A stretch of DNA of 64,000 nt from Photobacterium obscurum (GTDB lineage: Bacteria > Pseudomonadota > Gammaproteobacteria > Enterobacterales > Vibrionaceae), in the NCBI RefSeq assembly GCF_026191635.1, contig NZ_JAKRRW010000008.1, positions 62,001 through 126,000 on the forward strand, written 5' to 3'. The position numbers and the translations under genes were made by a program. The notes under the pieces were generated by a model. It saw only the letters and a program-made list of their open reading frames with translations. It was not told the DNA's origin and ran no database searches. Positions within the stretch are counted from its first letter, which is position 1. Each line of letters starts with the position of its first letter. This document shows positions 48,008 through 57,945 of this stretch, piece by piece.

Positions 48008-48598
48008 TTAACCTAACTCCGCACTCAGCAGGCGCCAGTACTCATCGAAGCTCTCGGTCGGCTTGTATTTGAAATTTGAGCGCACGAAACGGTTGAGGCT
48101 GCCTTCCACCTGACCTAGCAATTGTGCGGCGAGGATAGTTTCATCGACCGGGAAGCCTTTGCCTTCACGCAGTTTGCGCTCGCGCAGGATTTGACGCAGC
48201 TGAGTCTCGATACGTTCAAACAGCTGGTTGATACGCGCCTGCAGGCGGTCTTGCTCAAACATCAGGGCATGGCCGGTCATGATGCGCGTTAGCCCCGGGT
48301 TGCGCTCGGCAAAGCCTAGGATAAGCTGCAGCACCATACGCAGGCGGTTAAGGGTATCTTTCTCGTCATCAAGGATACGGTTGATGCGAGTCGTGATTGA
48401 GTCTTCTATGAACTCAATCAAGCCTTCAAACATCCGCGCCTTGCTTGGAAAATGGCGGTACAAGGCGGCTTCAGAAACGCCAACCTGTGCTGCCAGCTTG
48501 GCGGTAGTGATACGTTGGCTGCCCTGGGCAGATTCCAGCATTTGAGCCAACGCTTGCAAAATCTCTTCGCGGCGATTGTTTTTTTTGTTGCCAGCCAT
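48008..48598 (-). CDS. slmA: Nucleoid occlusion factor SlmA (TetR family)
   Basis: DNA-bound inhibitor of FtsZ that prevents septum formation over the nucleoid. 196 residues (E. coli 198). The TetR-type helix-turn-helix [24 protein letters not shown] is near residues 30-53 (quoted in part), followed by [12 protein letters not shown]. It sits between pyrE and dut as in E. coli, and is followed by the shared terminator with pyrE. Confidence 0.96.
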   Translation of the reverse strand: MAGNKKNNRREEILQALAQMLESAQGSQRITTAKLAAQVGVSEAALYRHFPSKARMFEGLIEFIEDSITTRINRILDDEKDTLNRLRMVLQLILGFAERNPGLTRIMTGHALMFEQDRLQARINQLFERIETQLRQILRERKLREGKGFPVDETILAAQLLGQVEGSLNRFVRSNFKYKPTESFDEYWRLLSAELG

Positions 48599-48726
48599 GA
48601 ATAACCGTTCCTTTTCGAAATGAGTCTGTTATCAGACAGATCGCAATCTGCCATCAAACCCGCATATCTTAGCGATGCCGACGCGTTGTGAAAAGCACTG
48701 GCAGCAGATACTGATCTCTTTATCGA

Positions 48727-48758
48727 CAAAAAAAGCTCAACCTGAAGAGCTGAGCTTT
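48727..48758 (-). terminator. Terminator of dut
   Basis: AAAGCTCA (48732-48739) pairs with TGAGCTTT (48751-48758); on the minus strand the stem is followed by a run of T residues. It lies about 70 bases after the dut stop, beyond the large inverted repeat. Confidence 0.8.
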
Positions 48759-48770
48759 ATATTTGATCTT

Positions 48771-48812
48771 GTTCGACTATTTCGTCAGCAGAAAATGACG
48801 AAATAGTCGAAC
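48771..48812. repeat. 17-bp perfect inverted repeat in the dut 3' region
   Basis: GTTCGACTATTTCGTCA (48771-48787) and TGACGAAATAGTCGAAC (48796-48812) are exact reverse complements around an eight-base loop. The element lies between the dut stop and the dut terminator and is flanked by CTAG motifs. It has no T-run and encodes nothing. It would form a very stable hairpin in the dut mRNA. Confidence 0.95.
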
Positions 48813-48826
48813 CCTAGTGCCAGCGC

Positions 48827-49282
48827 CTAGTTTCGGCCTGAGTGACCGAAGCCGCCTTCGCCGCGATCGCTGCTAGCGAAGTCCGACACGATATTGAAAT
48901 CGGCCTGGACCACAGGAACAAACACCAGCTGGGCAATGCGGTCGCCCGGCTCGATGGTAAAGGTGCTGTGGCCACGGTTCCAGACCGAAACCATTAGCTG
49001 ACCCTGATAGTCTGAGTCGATAAGGCCGACCAGGTTACCCAGTACGATACCGTGTTTATGGCCGAGGCCAGAGCGTGGCAGAATGGTTGCTGCCAGGCAG
49101 GGATCGGCAATGTGGATGGCAAGGCCGGTCGGCACCAGGTGGGTTTGTCCCGGCTCAACAAGTAGCGCGTTATCCAGGCAAGCCCGCAGATCCAGCCCCG
49201 CGGAACCTTCCGTTGCATAGGCCGGAAGCGGAAACTCGTTCCCGATGCGCGGGTCGAGAATTTTCAGGTCTATTTTTTTCAT
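48827..49282 (-). CDS. dut: Deoxyuridine 5'-triphosphate nucleotidohydrolase (dUTPase)
   Basis: Hydrolyses dUTP to dUMP, keeping uracil out of DNA and feeding thymidylate synthesis. 151 residues, the E. coli length. The five trimeric dUTPase motifs are visible: [42 protein letters not shown], and the C-terminal [12 protein letters not shown]. It overlaps the coaBC stop by four bases (ATGA). Its TAG stop lies in a CTAG tetramer. Confidence 0.97.
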   Translation of the reverse strand: MKKIDLKILDPRIGNEFPLPAYATEGSAGLDLRACLDNALLVEPGQTHLVPTGLAIHIADPCLAATILPRSGLGHKHGIVLGNLVGLIDSDYQGQLMVSVWNRGHSTFTIEPGDRIAQLVFVPVVQADFNIVSDFASSDRGEGGFGHSGRN

Positions 49283-50508
49283 GCCTGCTTCTCTTTATCT
49301 AGTTTCTCTTTATACAGCGTAATGATTTCACCGATCAGCTGCTGCCCAAGCTCATGTTTTGAGGTCAGGGGCAGGGCCTTGTCACCGTTAGGCCAGTACA
49401 GGTGTAGGGCATTGCTGTCACTGTTAAAACCATGATTTTGTTGTGATACATCATTAGCGCAGATTAAATCCAGGTTCTTACGGCTGAGCTTACTGCGGGC
49501 GTACTGTTCGACATCTTGGGTCTCGGCGGCAAACCCGACAGTGAACGGACGCTGTTCGGTCATGCCGGCGACGCTGGCAACGATATCCGGGTTTTTGACC
49601 AGACGAAGTGTCATTTCCTCTTCGCCGGACTGTTTCTTCATTTTCTGCTCGGCAATCTCTGTCGGGCGGAAGTCGGCGACTGCAGCACAGGAGATAAAGA
49701 TATTGTGGCTGATGGCATTGTCCATTGCAGCACGGTGCATCTGCTCAGCGCTGCTGACGTCAATGCGTTGGACTCCGTCTGGGGTTGCCAGATTGACCGG
49801 CCCGCTGATCAGGGTAACCTGGGCACCACGCTTGGCAGCCGCCTCGGCGATGGCATAGCCCATCTTACCGGAGCTGTGGTTGGTGAGGTAGCGAACCGGA
49901 TCAATCGCTTCCCGGGTCGGTCCTGCGGTAATGGCAATCTTGACGTCGGCCAGATCCGCAGGCTGAAAGAACGCTTCGGCAAGGTGAACCAGTTGCATTG
50001 GTTCGAGCATACGCCCCGGGCCAACATCGCCACAGGCCTGCTCGCCGCTGCCCGGCCCCCAGATAGGGAAACCTCGGCGCTTCAGGGTCGCAAGGTTTTC
50101 TTGAGTTGCGACGTTGCTGTACATCTGCTGATTCATTGCTGGGGCGACAACGACAGGTGCATCGGTAGCAAGGCAAAGGGTCGATAGCAAATCATTGCCC
50201 ATTCCGGCACTGATGCGAGCGATCAGATCGGCGGTGGCTGGTGCAAGCAATACCAGATCGGCCCATTTGGCCAACTCGATATGGCCCATGGAGGCCTCGG
50301 CGGCGGGATCGAAAAGACTGTCTGAGACCGGGTAACCCGAGACCGCCTGCATGGTCAGCGGAGTAATAAATTCCTGGGCGGCTTTGGTCATTACCACGCG
50401 AACTTCGGCACCACGCTCAATCAGGCGTCGGGTGAGCTCCGCGCACTTATAAGCTGCAATTCCGCCGCTGATACCCAGAAGTATTTTTTTTCCTGCCAGT
50501 GTTTGCAT
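49279..50508 (-). CDS. coaBC: Phosphopantothenoylcysteine decarboxylase/synthetase CoaBC
   Basis: Bifunctional coenzyme A enzyme. 409 residues: the N-terminal flavin-dependent decarboxylase ([31 protein letters not shown]) and the C-terminal CTP-dependent ligase ([25 protein letters not shown], quoted in part; [15 protein letters not shown]). Co-transcribed with dut by a 4-base overlap and divergent from radC. coaD, a later step of the same pathway, lies about 4 kb away. Confidence 0.97.
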   Translation of the reverse strand: MQTLAGKKILLGISGGIAAYKCAELTRRLIERGAEVRVVMTKAAQEFITPLTMQAVSGYPVSDSLFDPAAEASMGHIELAKWADLVLLAPATADLIARISAGMGNDLLSTLCLATDAPVVVAPAMNQQMYSNVATQENLATLKRRGFPIWGPGSGEQACGDVGPGRMLEPMQLVHLAEAFFQPADLADVKIAITAGPTREAIDPVRYLTNHSSGKMGYAIAEAAAKRGAQVTLISGPVNLATPDGVQRIDVSSAEQMHRAAMDNAISHNIFISCAAVADFRPTEIAEQKMKKQSGEEEMTLRLVKNPDIVASVAGMTEQRPFTVGFAAETQDVEQYARSKLSRKNLDLICANDVSQQNHGFNSDSNALHLYWPNGDKALPLTSKHELGQQLIGEIITLYKEKLDKEKQA

Positions 50509-50764
50509 TCTATAGCCTGCTCATCAATGTCCAGTTAGTTAACTGGGTGACAAGATAGCATCAAATTTGGCCTGATTCATCGCCTGGGATCAAAGTGGCT
50601 GCTTGCGACTACTCGCTCTTTATTTGTGCGCTCGCTCGCTTGTGCCGCGTCTGGTTCTGTCGTGTAAGGTGCCCGGGGCTGAGTTCATCTCCAATATTCC
50701 GACCATCGATTTGAATTTTGAGCGGATTATCCGTTTGCTATCGGAGAGGGAGGATTAATGCACT

Positions 50765-51439
50765 ATGTCATTAAAATTATTACCGGAAGAATCGAGGCCG
50801 CGTGAAAAGTTACTGTCCCGTGGGGCAAAGGCCCTGTCGGATGCCGAGCTGTTGGCTATTTTCTTAAGAACCGGCATATCGGGAATGAATGCTATCGAGC
50901 TGGCGACCTACTTACTAGAGGAGTTTGGTTCGTTGCGGGCGCTACTGGCAGCCGATCAAGCGGCTTTCTGTCTGCATAAGGGGCTGGGGCCGGCGAAGTT
51001 TGCGTTATTGCAGGCGGTATTGGAGATGAGCCTCCGCCATATGGAGGAAACCTTGAAAAAGGGCGATGCCCTGACGAGTCCGCAACATACCCGGCGTTAC
51101 CTCAGTCAATTGCTGCGAGACAGGCAGCGGGAGGCGTTCTTTATTCTGTTTCTCGATAATCAGCACCGGGTGCTGACTGGCGAGGTACTTTTCGAGGGAA
51201 CAATCGATTCCGCGAGCGTGTATCCACGAGAAGTTGTAAAAAGATCACTGGAACTTAATGCAGCCGCGCTCATTTTAGCGCATAATCACCCGTCAGGCGT
51301 AGCAGAGCCGAGTCAGGCAGACCGTCGAATTACACGAAGGATCAGCGATGCGCTGGCCTTGGTCGATATTCGTATCCTAGATCATTTTGTTGTTGGCGAT
51401 GGGGAGATTGTTTCTTTCGCTGAGCGGAATTGGCTATAA
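50765..51439 (+). CDS. radC: RadC family JAMM-domain protein
   Basis: 224 residues with an N-terminal helix-hairpin-helix region ([20 protein letters not shown]) and a C-terminal JAMM metalloprotease-like domain. The metal motif is EVLFEGT then [15 protein letters not shown]. Despite its name, a repair role is not established. The ATG at 50765 is used because the conserved N-terminus begins [17 protein letters not shown]; its ribosome site is 11 bases away, while an out-of-frame ATG at 50758 is closer to GGGAGG. Confidence 0.93.
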   Translation: MSLKLLPEESRPREKLLSRGAKALSDAELLAIFLRTGISGMNAIELATYLLEEFGSLRALLAADQAAFCLHKGLGPAKFALLQAVLEMSLRHMEETLKKGDALTSPQHTRRYLSQLLRDRQREAFFILFLDNQHRVLTGEVLFEGTIDSASVYPREVVKRSLELNAAALILAHNHPSGVAEPSQADRRITRRISDALALVDIRILDHFVVGDGEIVSFAERNWL

Positions 51440-51485
51440 AACAGCCAAAATTCGATCAAAAAGTTGAGAAAGGACTGCTCGGGAC

Positions 51486-51514
51486 TTGAGCAACTGGTTT
51501 TGACTTAGTATAAT
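51486..51514 (+). promoter_or_regulatory. rpmB-rpmG promoter
   Basis: TTGAGC (51486-51491) and a perfect TATAAT (51509-51514) are 17 bases apart, followed by a GC-rich GCGCGACC discriminator typical of stringently controlled ribosomal promoters. The leader to rpmB would be about 90 bases. Confidence 0.75.
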
Positions 51515-51611
51515 GCGCGACCTTTGATAGCTGTGGTTAGATGTGAAAAGTTTTTTCGCATTGGATAAACCATGGTAGATATCGAGCTGAAACGATTTGG
51601 AGAAGACAGTA

Positions 51612-51848
51612 ATGTCCCGAGTATGCCAAGTAACTGGTAAGCGTCCTGTAACGGGTAACAACCGTTCACACGCACGTAATGCCACCAAGCGTCGTTTTCT
51701 GCCGAACCTGCAAACTCATCGTTTCTGGGTAGAAAGCGAAAAACGCTTCGTTAAACTACGCCTTTCTGCGAAAGGTATGCGTATCATTGATAAGAAAGGC
51801 ATCGATGCCGTTCTTGCAGATATGCGTACTCGCGGCGAGAACGTTTAA
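51612..51848 (+). CDS. rpmB: 50S ribosomal protein L28
   Basis: 78 residues starting [20 protein letters not shown], with the conserved [16 protein letters not shown]. An upstream in-frame start at 51597 would add five residues with no family support. rpmG follows after 13 bases, as in E. coli. Confidence 0.98.
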   Translation: MSRVCQVTGKRPVTGNNRSHARNATKRRFLPNLQTHRFWVESEKRFVKLRLSAKGMRIIDKKGIDAVLADMRTRGENV

Positions 51849-51861
51849 GAGGATTTGAACA

Positions 51862-52029
51862 ATGGCAAAAGGCATTCGTGAGAAGATCCGTCTAGTATCA
51901 TCTGCTGGTACAGGCCACTTCTACACTACCGACAAAAACAAGCGTAACATGCCAGGCAAATTCGAGATCAAAAAATTTGATCCTGTAGTTCGCAAGCACG
52001 TTATGTACAAAGAAGCTAAAATCAAGTAA
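51862..52029 (+). CDS. rpmG: 50S ribosomal protein L33
   Basis: 55 residues, starting [20 protein letters not shown] and ending VMYKEAKIK, equal in length to E. coli L33. It lacks the CxxC zinc pairs, so it is the zinc-independent form. AGAGG lies ahead of the ATG. Second gene of the rpmBG unit, ending before a terminator. Confidence 0.97.
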   Translation: MAKGIREKIRLVSSAGTGHFYTTDKNKRNMPGKFEIKKFDPVVRKHVMYKEAKIK

Positions 52030-52051
52030 TTGATTTTTTCTATTCTTTGAT

Positions 52052-52079
52052 AAAAACCCGGCATCTGCTGGGTTTTTTT
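52052..52079 (+). terminator. Intrinsic terminator of rpmBG
   Basis: AAAAACCCGGC (52052-52062) pairs with GCTGGGTTTTT (52067-52077) through one G-T pair around ATCT, followed by a T-run. Confidence 0.9.
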
Positions 52080-52181
52080 ATGCCTGTCGTTTACCAGCTT
52101 CTACTTCTCCCTATACCATGAAGTTTACGCTTTGATGTTATTATTCGTAGAGAAGCGGATATTGGGAATCAAGGGAGTATC

Positions 52182-52664
52182 ATGGGAATCAAGTTGTCAC
52201 GGCGTGGTTGGAACAACGTCATTATTATTGCTGTCGTTCTTTTTATTGCCATGATTCAGTTTCCAGACCTGATCAGAGAGCGATTTGGAACGGATGACAG
52301 ATCCTCGTCACCGGTACTACAATCATTGCTGCCTGAGCAGGCTATCGTTTCACGGCTAGTACTACCGCAGCATGTGATTACTTCTCTGGATGGCCAATGG
52401 GTTGCTGAGCCTCGTATGGAAGAGGCTCCCCAGACAATTGTCGAGCACTGGCAATCGATTAGCGGTACGACTGTCGATGAAGACATGATGGCCCAATTAA
52501 AGCCGCAGCTGAGTACGCCGGTAACTGTTGAAGTCTGGTTGCAGGCAGCTGAAGAGCCGGTACGGGTAACAGTGTATCAACTGCCGCAGTTTTGGCTGCT
52601 GAGTAGTTGGCAGGGGGCTTGGTTGGCGATTACCGTCGAAGAGTCTTACCTGTTTCCTAACTGA
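52182..52664 (+). CDS. Membrane-anchored protein of unknown function upstream of mutM
   Basis: I do not recognise this 160-residue protein. One hydrophobic helix (about 11-30, VIIIAVVLFIAMIQF) follows a basic N-terminus (KLSRRGW), so the remaining 130 residues are probably periplasmic. That part is rich in beta-forming segments (VTVEVWLQA, VRVTVYQLPQFW, WLAITVEESYLF). GGGAG precedes the ATG. mutM starts 23 bases later, so the two may be co-transcribed. Confidence 0.75.
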   Translation: MGIKLSRRGWNNVIIIAVVLFIAMIQFPDLIRERFGTDDRSSSPVLQSLLPEQAIVSRLVLPQHVITSLDGQWVAEPRMEEAPQTIVEHWQSISGTTVDEDMMAQLKPQLSTPVTVEVWLQAAEEPVRVTVYQLPQFWLLSSWQGAWLAITVEESYLFPN

Positions 52665-52687
52665 TTTGATTAATACTATCTATCCAT

Positions 52688-53497
52688 ATGCCTGAATTAC
52701 CAGAAGTTGAAGTCAGCAGATTGGGGATCTCCCCCCATGTTGTTGGCCATCGCGTGGAAAAAATTATTGTCCGCAACCCTAAATTGCGCTGGCCGGTGCC
52801 GGAAGAAATTCGGCACATTGAGGGGCAGATGATCCGTAGGATCAGACGGCGAGCCAAATATCTGTTGCTGGAAACCGATATTGGTTATGCCATTGTTCAT
52901 CTGGGCATGTCGGGAAGCCTGCGCGTATTGCCGGCCTCGGCCCCGCCGGAAAAGCATGACCATGTTGACTTGGTTCTCTCGAGTGGCGAGATGCTGCGCT
53001 ATAACGACCCAAGGCGCTTTGGTGCTTGGTTGTGGCAGCCATTGGACGGTTTGCATGCGGTACTGAGTAAGTTGGGCCCCGAGCCGTTGAGTGAGGATTT
53101 CAATGCCGCGTACCTGTTAGACAAGGCAAAAGGAAAGCGGACGGCGATTAAGCAGTTTATTATGGATAATCACGTCGTCGTGGGAGTCGGGAATATCTAT
53201 GCCAACGAGTCCCTGTTCAGTGCCGGTATTCACCCCAAAAGGGCTGCGGGAAAAATCTCTTCGCAGCGAATGAAGGAGCTGGTTTCGGAGATTAAGGCGG
53301 TCTTGGCCTTTGCCATCGAGCAGGGGGGGACAACCCTCAAAGATTTCAAAAATGCTGACGGAAAGCCCGGCTATTTTGCTCAGGAACTACAGGTCTATGG
53401 CAAGGGGGGAGAGCCGTGCCCGCGCTGTGATAAGGCACTCAGCGAAATGAAGATTGGCCAGCGGGCGACGGTCTATTGTAGTGAGTGTCAGAAATAA
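52688..53497 (+). CDS. mutM: Formamidopyrimidine-DNA glycosylase MutM (Fpg)
   Basis: Base-excision enzyme removing 8-oxoguanine and formamidopyrimidines, with AP lyase activity. 269 residues, the E. coli length. The catalytic N-terminus is MPELPEVE (Pro1 after Met removal, Glu2), with Lys in [10 protein letters not shown]. The H2TH region [15 protein letters not shown] and the C-terminal zinc finger (CPRC ... CSEC) are complete. Confidence 0.97.
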   Translation: MPELPEVEVSRLGISPHVVGHRVEKIIVRNPKLRWPVPEEIRHIEGQMIRRIRRRAKYLLLETDIGYAIVHLGMSGSLRVLPASAPPEKHDHVDLVLSSGEMLRYNDPRRFGAWLWQPLDGLHAVLSKLGPEPLSEDFNAAYLLDKAKGKRTAIKQFIMDNHVVVGVGNIYANESLFSAGIHPKRAAGKISSQRMKELVSEIKAVLAFAIEQGGTTLKDFKNADGKPGYFAQELQVYGKGGEPCPRCDKALSEMKIGQRATVYCSECQK

Positions 53498-53656
53498 CAT
53501 TTAGGGAACTCTTCCTTTCAGACAAGATTTATCCGTCCTGACAGTATTCATACAGTTACCATATATTATCATAGTCTGTTGTTTGTTATGATCTTGTTGT
53601 GATTGACTAATTTTCCATATGCGAGAAAGTATGTTGGCTGGGGTAATAAAAGCTAT

Positions 53657-54661
53657 ATGAAATATCTTGTCACCGGTGCAGCCGGTTTTATTGGCAGTGC
53701 TGTAACAGAGCGCCTATGTGCCCAAGGCCATGATGTAGTCGGTATTGATAATCTTAATGACTATTACGATGTTGCCTTGAAGCAAGCGCGTTTAGAGCGG
53801 ATTGCACACCCGGCCTTTACTTTTATTAAGCTAGATTTAGCTGATCGCGAGGAGATTGCGGCTTTATTTGCCGAGCAGCAGTTTGACCGGGTCATCCACC
53901 TCGCGGCCCAGGCCGGAGTGCGTTATTCTATTGATAACCCGCTGGCATATGCCGATAGTAACTTGGTCGGGCATCTGACCATTCTTGAAGGCTGCCGCCA
54001 TCATAATATCCAGCACCTTGTCTATGCCTCATCAAGCTCGGTGTATGGCTTGAACCAAAAAATGCCGTTCGATACCGCAGACAGTGTCGATCATCCTGTT
54101 TCGTTGTATGCTGCCACGAAAAAGTCCAATGAATTGATGGCTCATACCTATTCTCACCTATATGGCGTGCCGACAACCGGCTTGCGATTCTTTACCGTGT
54201 ACGGACCATGGGGACGACCGGATATGGCGCTGTTCAAGTTCACCAAAAAAATTGTTGATGGTGAACAAATCGATGTTTACAACAATGGTGATATGCGCCG
54301 TGACTTTACTTATATAGATGATATCGTTGAAGGTATTATCCGCATTCAGGATGTGATCCCGGAGAAGACCCCTGACTGGACGGTTGAGGCGGGCACGCCT
54401 GCAACCAGCTCGGCTCCTTACCGGGTTTATAACATCGGCCACGGTAGCCCGGTAAAGCTGATGGACTACATTGAGGCATTGGAAGAGGCGCTGGATATTG
54501 AGGCCAAGAAGAACTTTATGCCGATGCAGCCGGGCGATGTCTATGCGACCTATGCGGATACAGCAGACCTGTTTGCTGCAACAGGATACAAGCCGGAAGT
54601 TAAGGTCAAGCAAGGTGTACAAGCCTTTGTTGACTGGTATCGTGAGTTCTATCAGCGTTGA
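53657..54661 (+). CDS. NAD-dependent nucleotide-sugar epimerase, UDP-glucuronate 4-epimerase-like
   Basis: Extended short-chain dehydrogenase of 334 residues. The ATG at 53657 puts the NAD motif TGAAGFIGS at 6-14; a longer frame from 53603 is open but has no family support. The catalytic motif YAATKKSNE and SSSVYGLNQKMPF are present, and the N-terminal IDNLNDYYDVALKQARL is typical of the UDP-glucuronate 4-epimerase branch. It would supply UDP-galacturonate for lipopolysaccharide or capsule, which suits the core genes 2 kb downstream. It has its own transcription unit. Confidence 0.85.
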   Translation: MKYLVTGAAGFIGSAVTERLCAQGHDVVGIDNLNDYYDVALKQARLERIAHPAFTFIKLDLADREEIAALFAEQQFDRVIHLAAQAGVRYSIDNPLAYADSNLVGHLTILEGCRHHNIQHLVYASSSSVYGLNQKMPFDTADSVDHPVSLYAATKKSNELMAHTYSHLYGVPTTGLRFFTVYGPWGRPDMALFKFTKKIVDGEQIDVYNNGDMRRDFTYIDDIVEGIIRIQDVIPEKTPDWTVEAGTPATSSAPYRVYNIGHGSPVKLMDYIEALEEALDIEAKKNFMPMQPGDVYATYADTADLFAATGYKPEVKVKQGVQAFVDWYREFYQR

Positions 54662-54680
54662 TTCTTGATTACAGTGAATA

Positions 54681-54707
54681 AAAAAGGAGGCAAAAGCCTC
54701 CTTTTTT
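54681..54707. terminator. Bidirectional terminator between the epimerase gene and coaD
   Basis: Perfect 11-bp inverted repeat AAAAAGGAGGC (54681-54691) and GCCTCCTTTTT (54696-54706) around AAAA, with T-runs on both strands. Confidence 0.93.
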
Positions 54708-54720
54708 ATATTGGGTAGAT

Positions 54721-55233
<513 letters not shown>

Positions 55234-55253
55234 TTAGCAGCTTAATATTAGGG

Positions 55254-55835
55254 CTATAGGTATTTAAAGCAACGGTTAACGCGTCGCTCAATTTGTTTTC
55301 GTGACAATCTTTGGGAAAACAAGGCGACGGGCAGAAAATTAGAAAAACCATAACCATCAATCAGTACCAGTCTAAATTCTGTCGGGGTGATAAACTGACA
55401 GGCAACATTTTGCTTGGTAACGTCGGTGACCGCGATATTATGATGTATGAGCTGCTCTCTTAATTGGACGAGCTTTTCAGCGGCTAAATCGCGGGTAATG
55501 AGATCGTTTTCTAGCATGTACTTTAAACTGCGGGAAATCTGCTGATCATAGTCGGTGATTAGCTCATAGATCAGCCCTTTGCCCCGGTTGGTTTCTACCC
55601 AGTTGAGGGGTTTGGCGATAGGAATATCCAACAGGCGGCTTTTGCAGAAATACTTGAAATAAAGATATTCCCTGACACTTTCATTCGCTTTGCGCTGTTT
55701 GTTCCAACGTATTTTGATGCATTGGTTTGTTGCTGTCGGGTGACGGTAGCACTCTCGCTCGGTGCCTTTGCCAATCAGTAAATCGTCGGTGAGTGCCAGC
55801 ATGTATATTTCCGCATGTTTCGATAGCATTATCAT
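55254..55835 (-). CDS. YrbL-family protein (kinase-like)
   Basis: 193 residues resembling E. coli YrbL, a PhoP-regulated protein of protein-kinase-like fold: GTERECYRHPTATNQCIKI at the start, YELITDYDQQISRSL in the middle, TKQNVACQFITPTEFRLVLIDGYG near the end. The Asn-Asp positions resemble a degenerate kinase catalytic loop. In lipopolysaccharide loci such proteins may modify core sugars, but no activity is established. It precedes coaD on the same strand by 47 bases. Confidence 0.75.
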   Translation of the reverse strand: MIMLSKHAEIYMLALTDDLLIGKGTERECYRHPTATNQCIKIRWNKQRKANESVREYLYFKYFCKSRLLDIPIAKPLNWVETNRGKGLIYELITDYDQQISRSLKYMLENDLITRDLAAEKLVQLREQLIHHNIAVTDVTKQNVACQFITPTEFRLVLIDGYGFSNFLPVALFSQRLSRKQIERRVNRCFKYL

Positions 55836-56019
55836 TGAATCACACTATGATACTGAAATTTGTCATTGATTGTTACTGATTGGTTTACTGCTGGAGTGCT
55901 TGGGTGTTAGCTCGATAGGTAAAGACTGTCAGTACAAGGCTAATAATTAGAAGGCTGTTATTGTAATAGCATCCACTATGGGTTGTCGGCTCATTGGTGG
56001 CTCGGTAAGACGGAGATAC

Positions 56020-57033
56020 ATGGTGAGCGAAGGTATTGTTATTCACATCAATATGGCCTCGGGGTTTGGCGGGGGAGAAGTCCAGACTTTGAATCTGATC
56101 AAAGGGCTGGCTGGATACCAGCAATTTTTGATAGCCAAGCCGGATAAGCCTATGGCGCTACGGATCAAGGACTTGTCCGGTATTACGGTAGTTGGCTTTA
56201 TGCAGGCATTGCGTTTGGGGCGGCAAGCTAAAAAGCTGGTCGTTCATGCCCATGATGGTCGAGGGGTACATATTGGAGCTTTGTTGGCAAAGCTTACTGG
56301 TGCCAAGTTTGTTATTACCCGCAGAGTCGATAAGCCTTTGAAGCGCGGCGTGCTATCACAGCTATCTTATCGTCGGGCTGATGCGCTAGTGGGGGTCAGT
56401 CAAAAGATAGCCGATAATATGGCGCCGCTGGGAAGTAATATCAGGGTGATTAATGACAGTTATTCGAACTTACCGGCCAATGCTAAGGTAGATAAGCAGC
56501 TTGAAGCGTTACCACAGGCATTCACTGTTTCCCATATTTGCAGCTTATTGCCCGGAAAAAATGTGGCTTTGACGATAGAGGCCGCGCGGCGTATACAGGA
56601 TGAGTATCCTGATATTCATTTCTTGATTGTCGGCCAGGGGCCGGAGGAAGAACGGTTAAAGGCGCAGGCAAAAGGTTTGGATAATCTGACATTCTGGGGA
56701 TTTACACCTTATGTTGGCAGTATTCTCAAGCATACCGATCTGCTGGTGCTACCGTCGTTCAACGAGGGGCTAGGCTCGGTGATCCTAGAAGGCTATCAAC
56801 ATTCTGTTCCTGTGGTGGCTGCCCGGGTTGGAGGAATTCCTGAGGTTGTTGATGAACTGAAAACCGGTATTCTGATCGACCCCGAGAGCGTTGAGCAATA
56901 TTCTGATGCCGTTATTAAAATGTATTCCGATCACAACTTTTACCAGCAGCAAGTGCAGCATATAGAACAGCGAAAAGCTGACTACTCGCCGTTAGCAATG
57001 GTCCGGCAGTATCAAGAATTGTATTGTTTATAG
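56020..57033 (+). CDS. Glycosyltransferase family 4 protein
   Basis: 337 residues from the ATG at 56020, which has GGAG close upstream (a GTG at 56023 is better spaced). The N-terminus MVSEGIVIHINMASGFGGGE is followed by the donor-binding domain: VSHICSLLPGKNVAL, FLIVGQGPEEERLKA, and the GT4 E-x7-E signature in PSFNEGLGSVILEGYQHSVPVV. It probably adds a core sugar; donor and acceptor cannot be read from sequence. It is the only plus-strand gene between yrbL and kdkA. Confidence 0.88.
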   Translation: MVSEGIVIHINMASGFGGGEVQTLNLIKGLAGYQQFLIAKPDKPMALRIKDLSGITVVGFMQALRLGRQAKKLVVHAHDGRGVHIGALLAKLTGAKFVITRRVDKPLKRGVLSQLSYRRADALVGVSQKIADNMAPLGSNIRVINDSYSNLPANAKVDKQLEALPQAFTVSHICSLLPGKNVALTIEAARRIQDEYPDIHFLIVGQGPEEERLKAQAKGLDNLTFWGFTPYVGSILKHTDLLVLPSFNEGLGSVILEGYQHSVPVVAARVGGIPEVVDELKTGILIDPESVEQYSDAVIKMYSDHNFYQQQVQHIEQRKADYSPLAMVRQYQELYCL

Positions 57034-57049
57034 CTGTGAGTGAAAAAGA

Positions 57050-57071
57050 AAGGGAGGCATTTGCCTCCCTT
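57050..57071 (-). terminator. Terminator between convergent glycosyltransferase genes
   Basis: AAGGGAGGC (57050-57058) pairs with GCCTCCCTT (57063-57071) around ATTT. The minus strand continues with TTCTTTTT, so it mainly serves the minus-strand gene. Confidence 0.85.
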
Positions 57072-57092
57072 GCTTTGATGGAATCAAAGTGG

Positions 57093-57875
57093 TTACCAGA
57101 CTTTATTGAAGTCTTCTTTTTCGACCACGCTTGGATCGCGTTGAAACTCCAGTAACTTGGCGTATTTGAGGTAGGCATAGACACCAGCGCTCAAGGAAAC
57201 CGTTAACCCATCGACACCACCGAGAAAGCCTTTCTGTAGCAGGTACTTCTTGATAAACGCACTTAAGCCGTGCACTACCGGCGAGTAGGCGTGAGCCTTA
57301 CGGCCTTTTTTATATAAAATCTTGGCGGCACGCCCCGTGAAGTCCCTGTCTGGCTTGGCAAACAACTGTCCGATATTCTCAAAAGAATAGTGAATGAAAT
57401 CATGCTTGAGCTTGTGGAGGTTGCTTGCACTGACCGAGGCATGTTGCTTCACATCGGCAAAGCGGGTTTTCTTGGTGTTATATAAGCGGGTACAGTAGTC
57501 CGGATACCAGCCGCAGTGTTTGATCCATCGCTCGCCGATATAGTTGCGGCGCTTCATGGCAAATGCATCATGTGGTGTATTGGTTAAGTCCAGGCTTTTT
57601 ATTTCCTGAATTACTTCCGGGGTCAGGCGTTCATCTGCATCAATGGTCAATACCCAGTCATTTTTAGCATGCTTCAACACGACATTCTTTTGAATACCGT
57701 CGCCGAGATAAGCTTGCTCAATAACAATTGCACCCATCTCTTTCGCCAGTTCGACGGTATTATCGCTGCTGAGGGAGTCGATAACGAATATTTCATCACA
57801 AACCTGTTGCAAGGACTTGATGCAGTCGACGATATTTTTCGACTCGTTTAAGGTGATAATATTGCCTGTTATCAT
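57093..57875 (-). CDS. Glycosyltransferase family 2, WaaE/KdtX-like
   Basis: 260 residues with the GT2 fold: N-terminal GNIITLNESKNIVDCI, DEIFVIDSLSSDNTVE, and the metal-binding DADE in WVLTIDADERLTPEV. The middle part with GERWIKHCGWYPDYCTRLYN and the C-terminal membrane-associating helices resemble WaaE (KdtX), which adds glucose to heptose I of the inner core in Klebsiella and Serratia. The same substrate is inferred here. It shares the strand with the GT9 gene 70 bases upstream. Confidence 0.85.
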   Translation of the reverse strand: MITGNIITLNESKNIVDCIKSLQQVCDEIFVIDSLSSDNTVELAKEMGAIVIEQAYLGDGIQKNVVLKHAKNDWVLTIDADERLTPEVIQEIKSLDLTNTPHDAFAMKRRNYIGERWIKHCGWYPDYCTRLYNTKKTRFADVKQHASVSASNLHKLKHDFIHYSFENIGQLFAKPDRDFTGRAAKILYKKGRKAHAYSPVVHGLSAFIKKYLLQKGFLGGVDGLTVSLSAGVYAYLKYAKLLEFQRDPSVVEKEDFNKVW

Positions 57876-57945
57876 ATGGTTAGCCTGGTTTAATCAATGG
57901 GTGAGATGAGTGTATACACTCAAAGTAACAGAATCTTAGCAGTCA

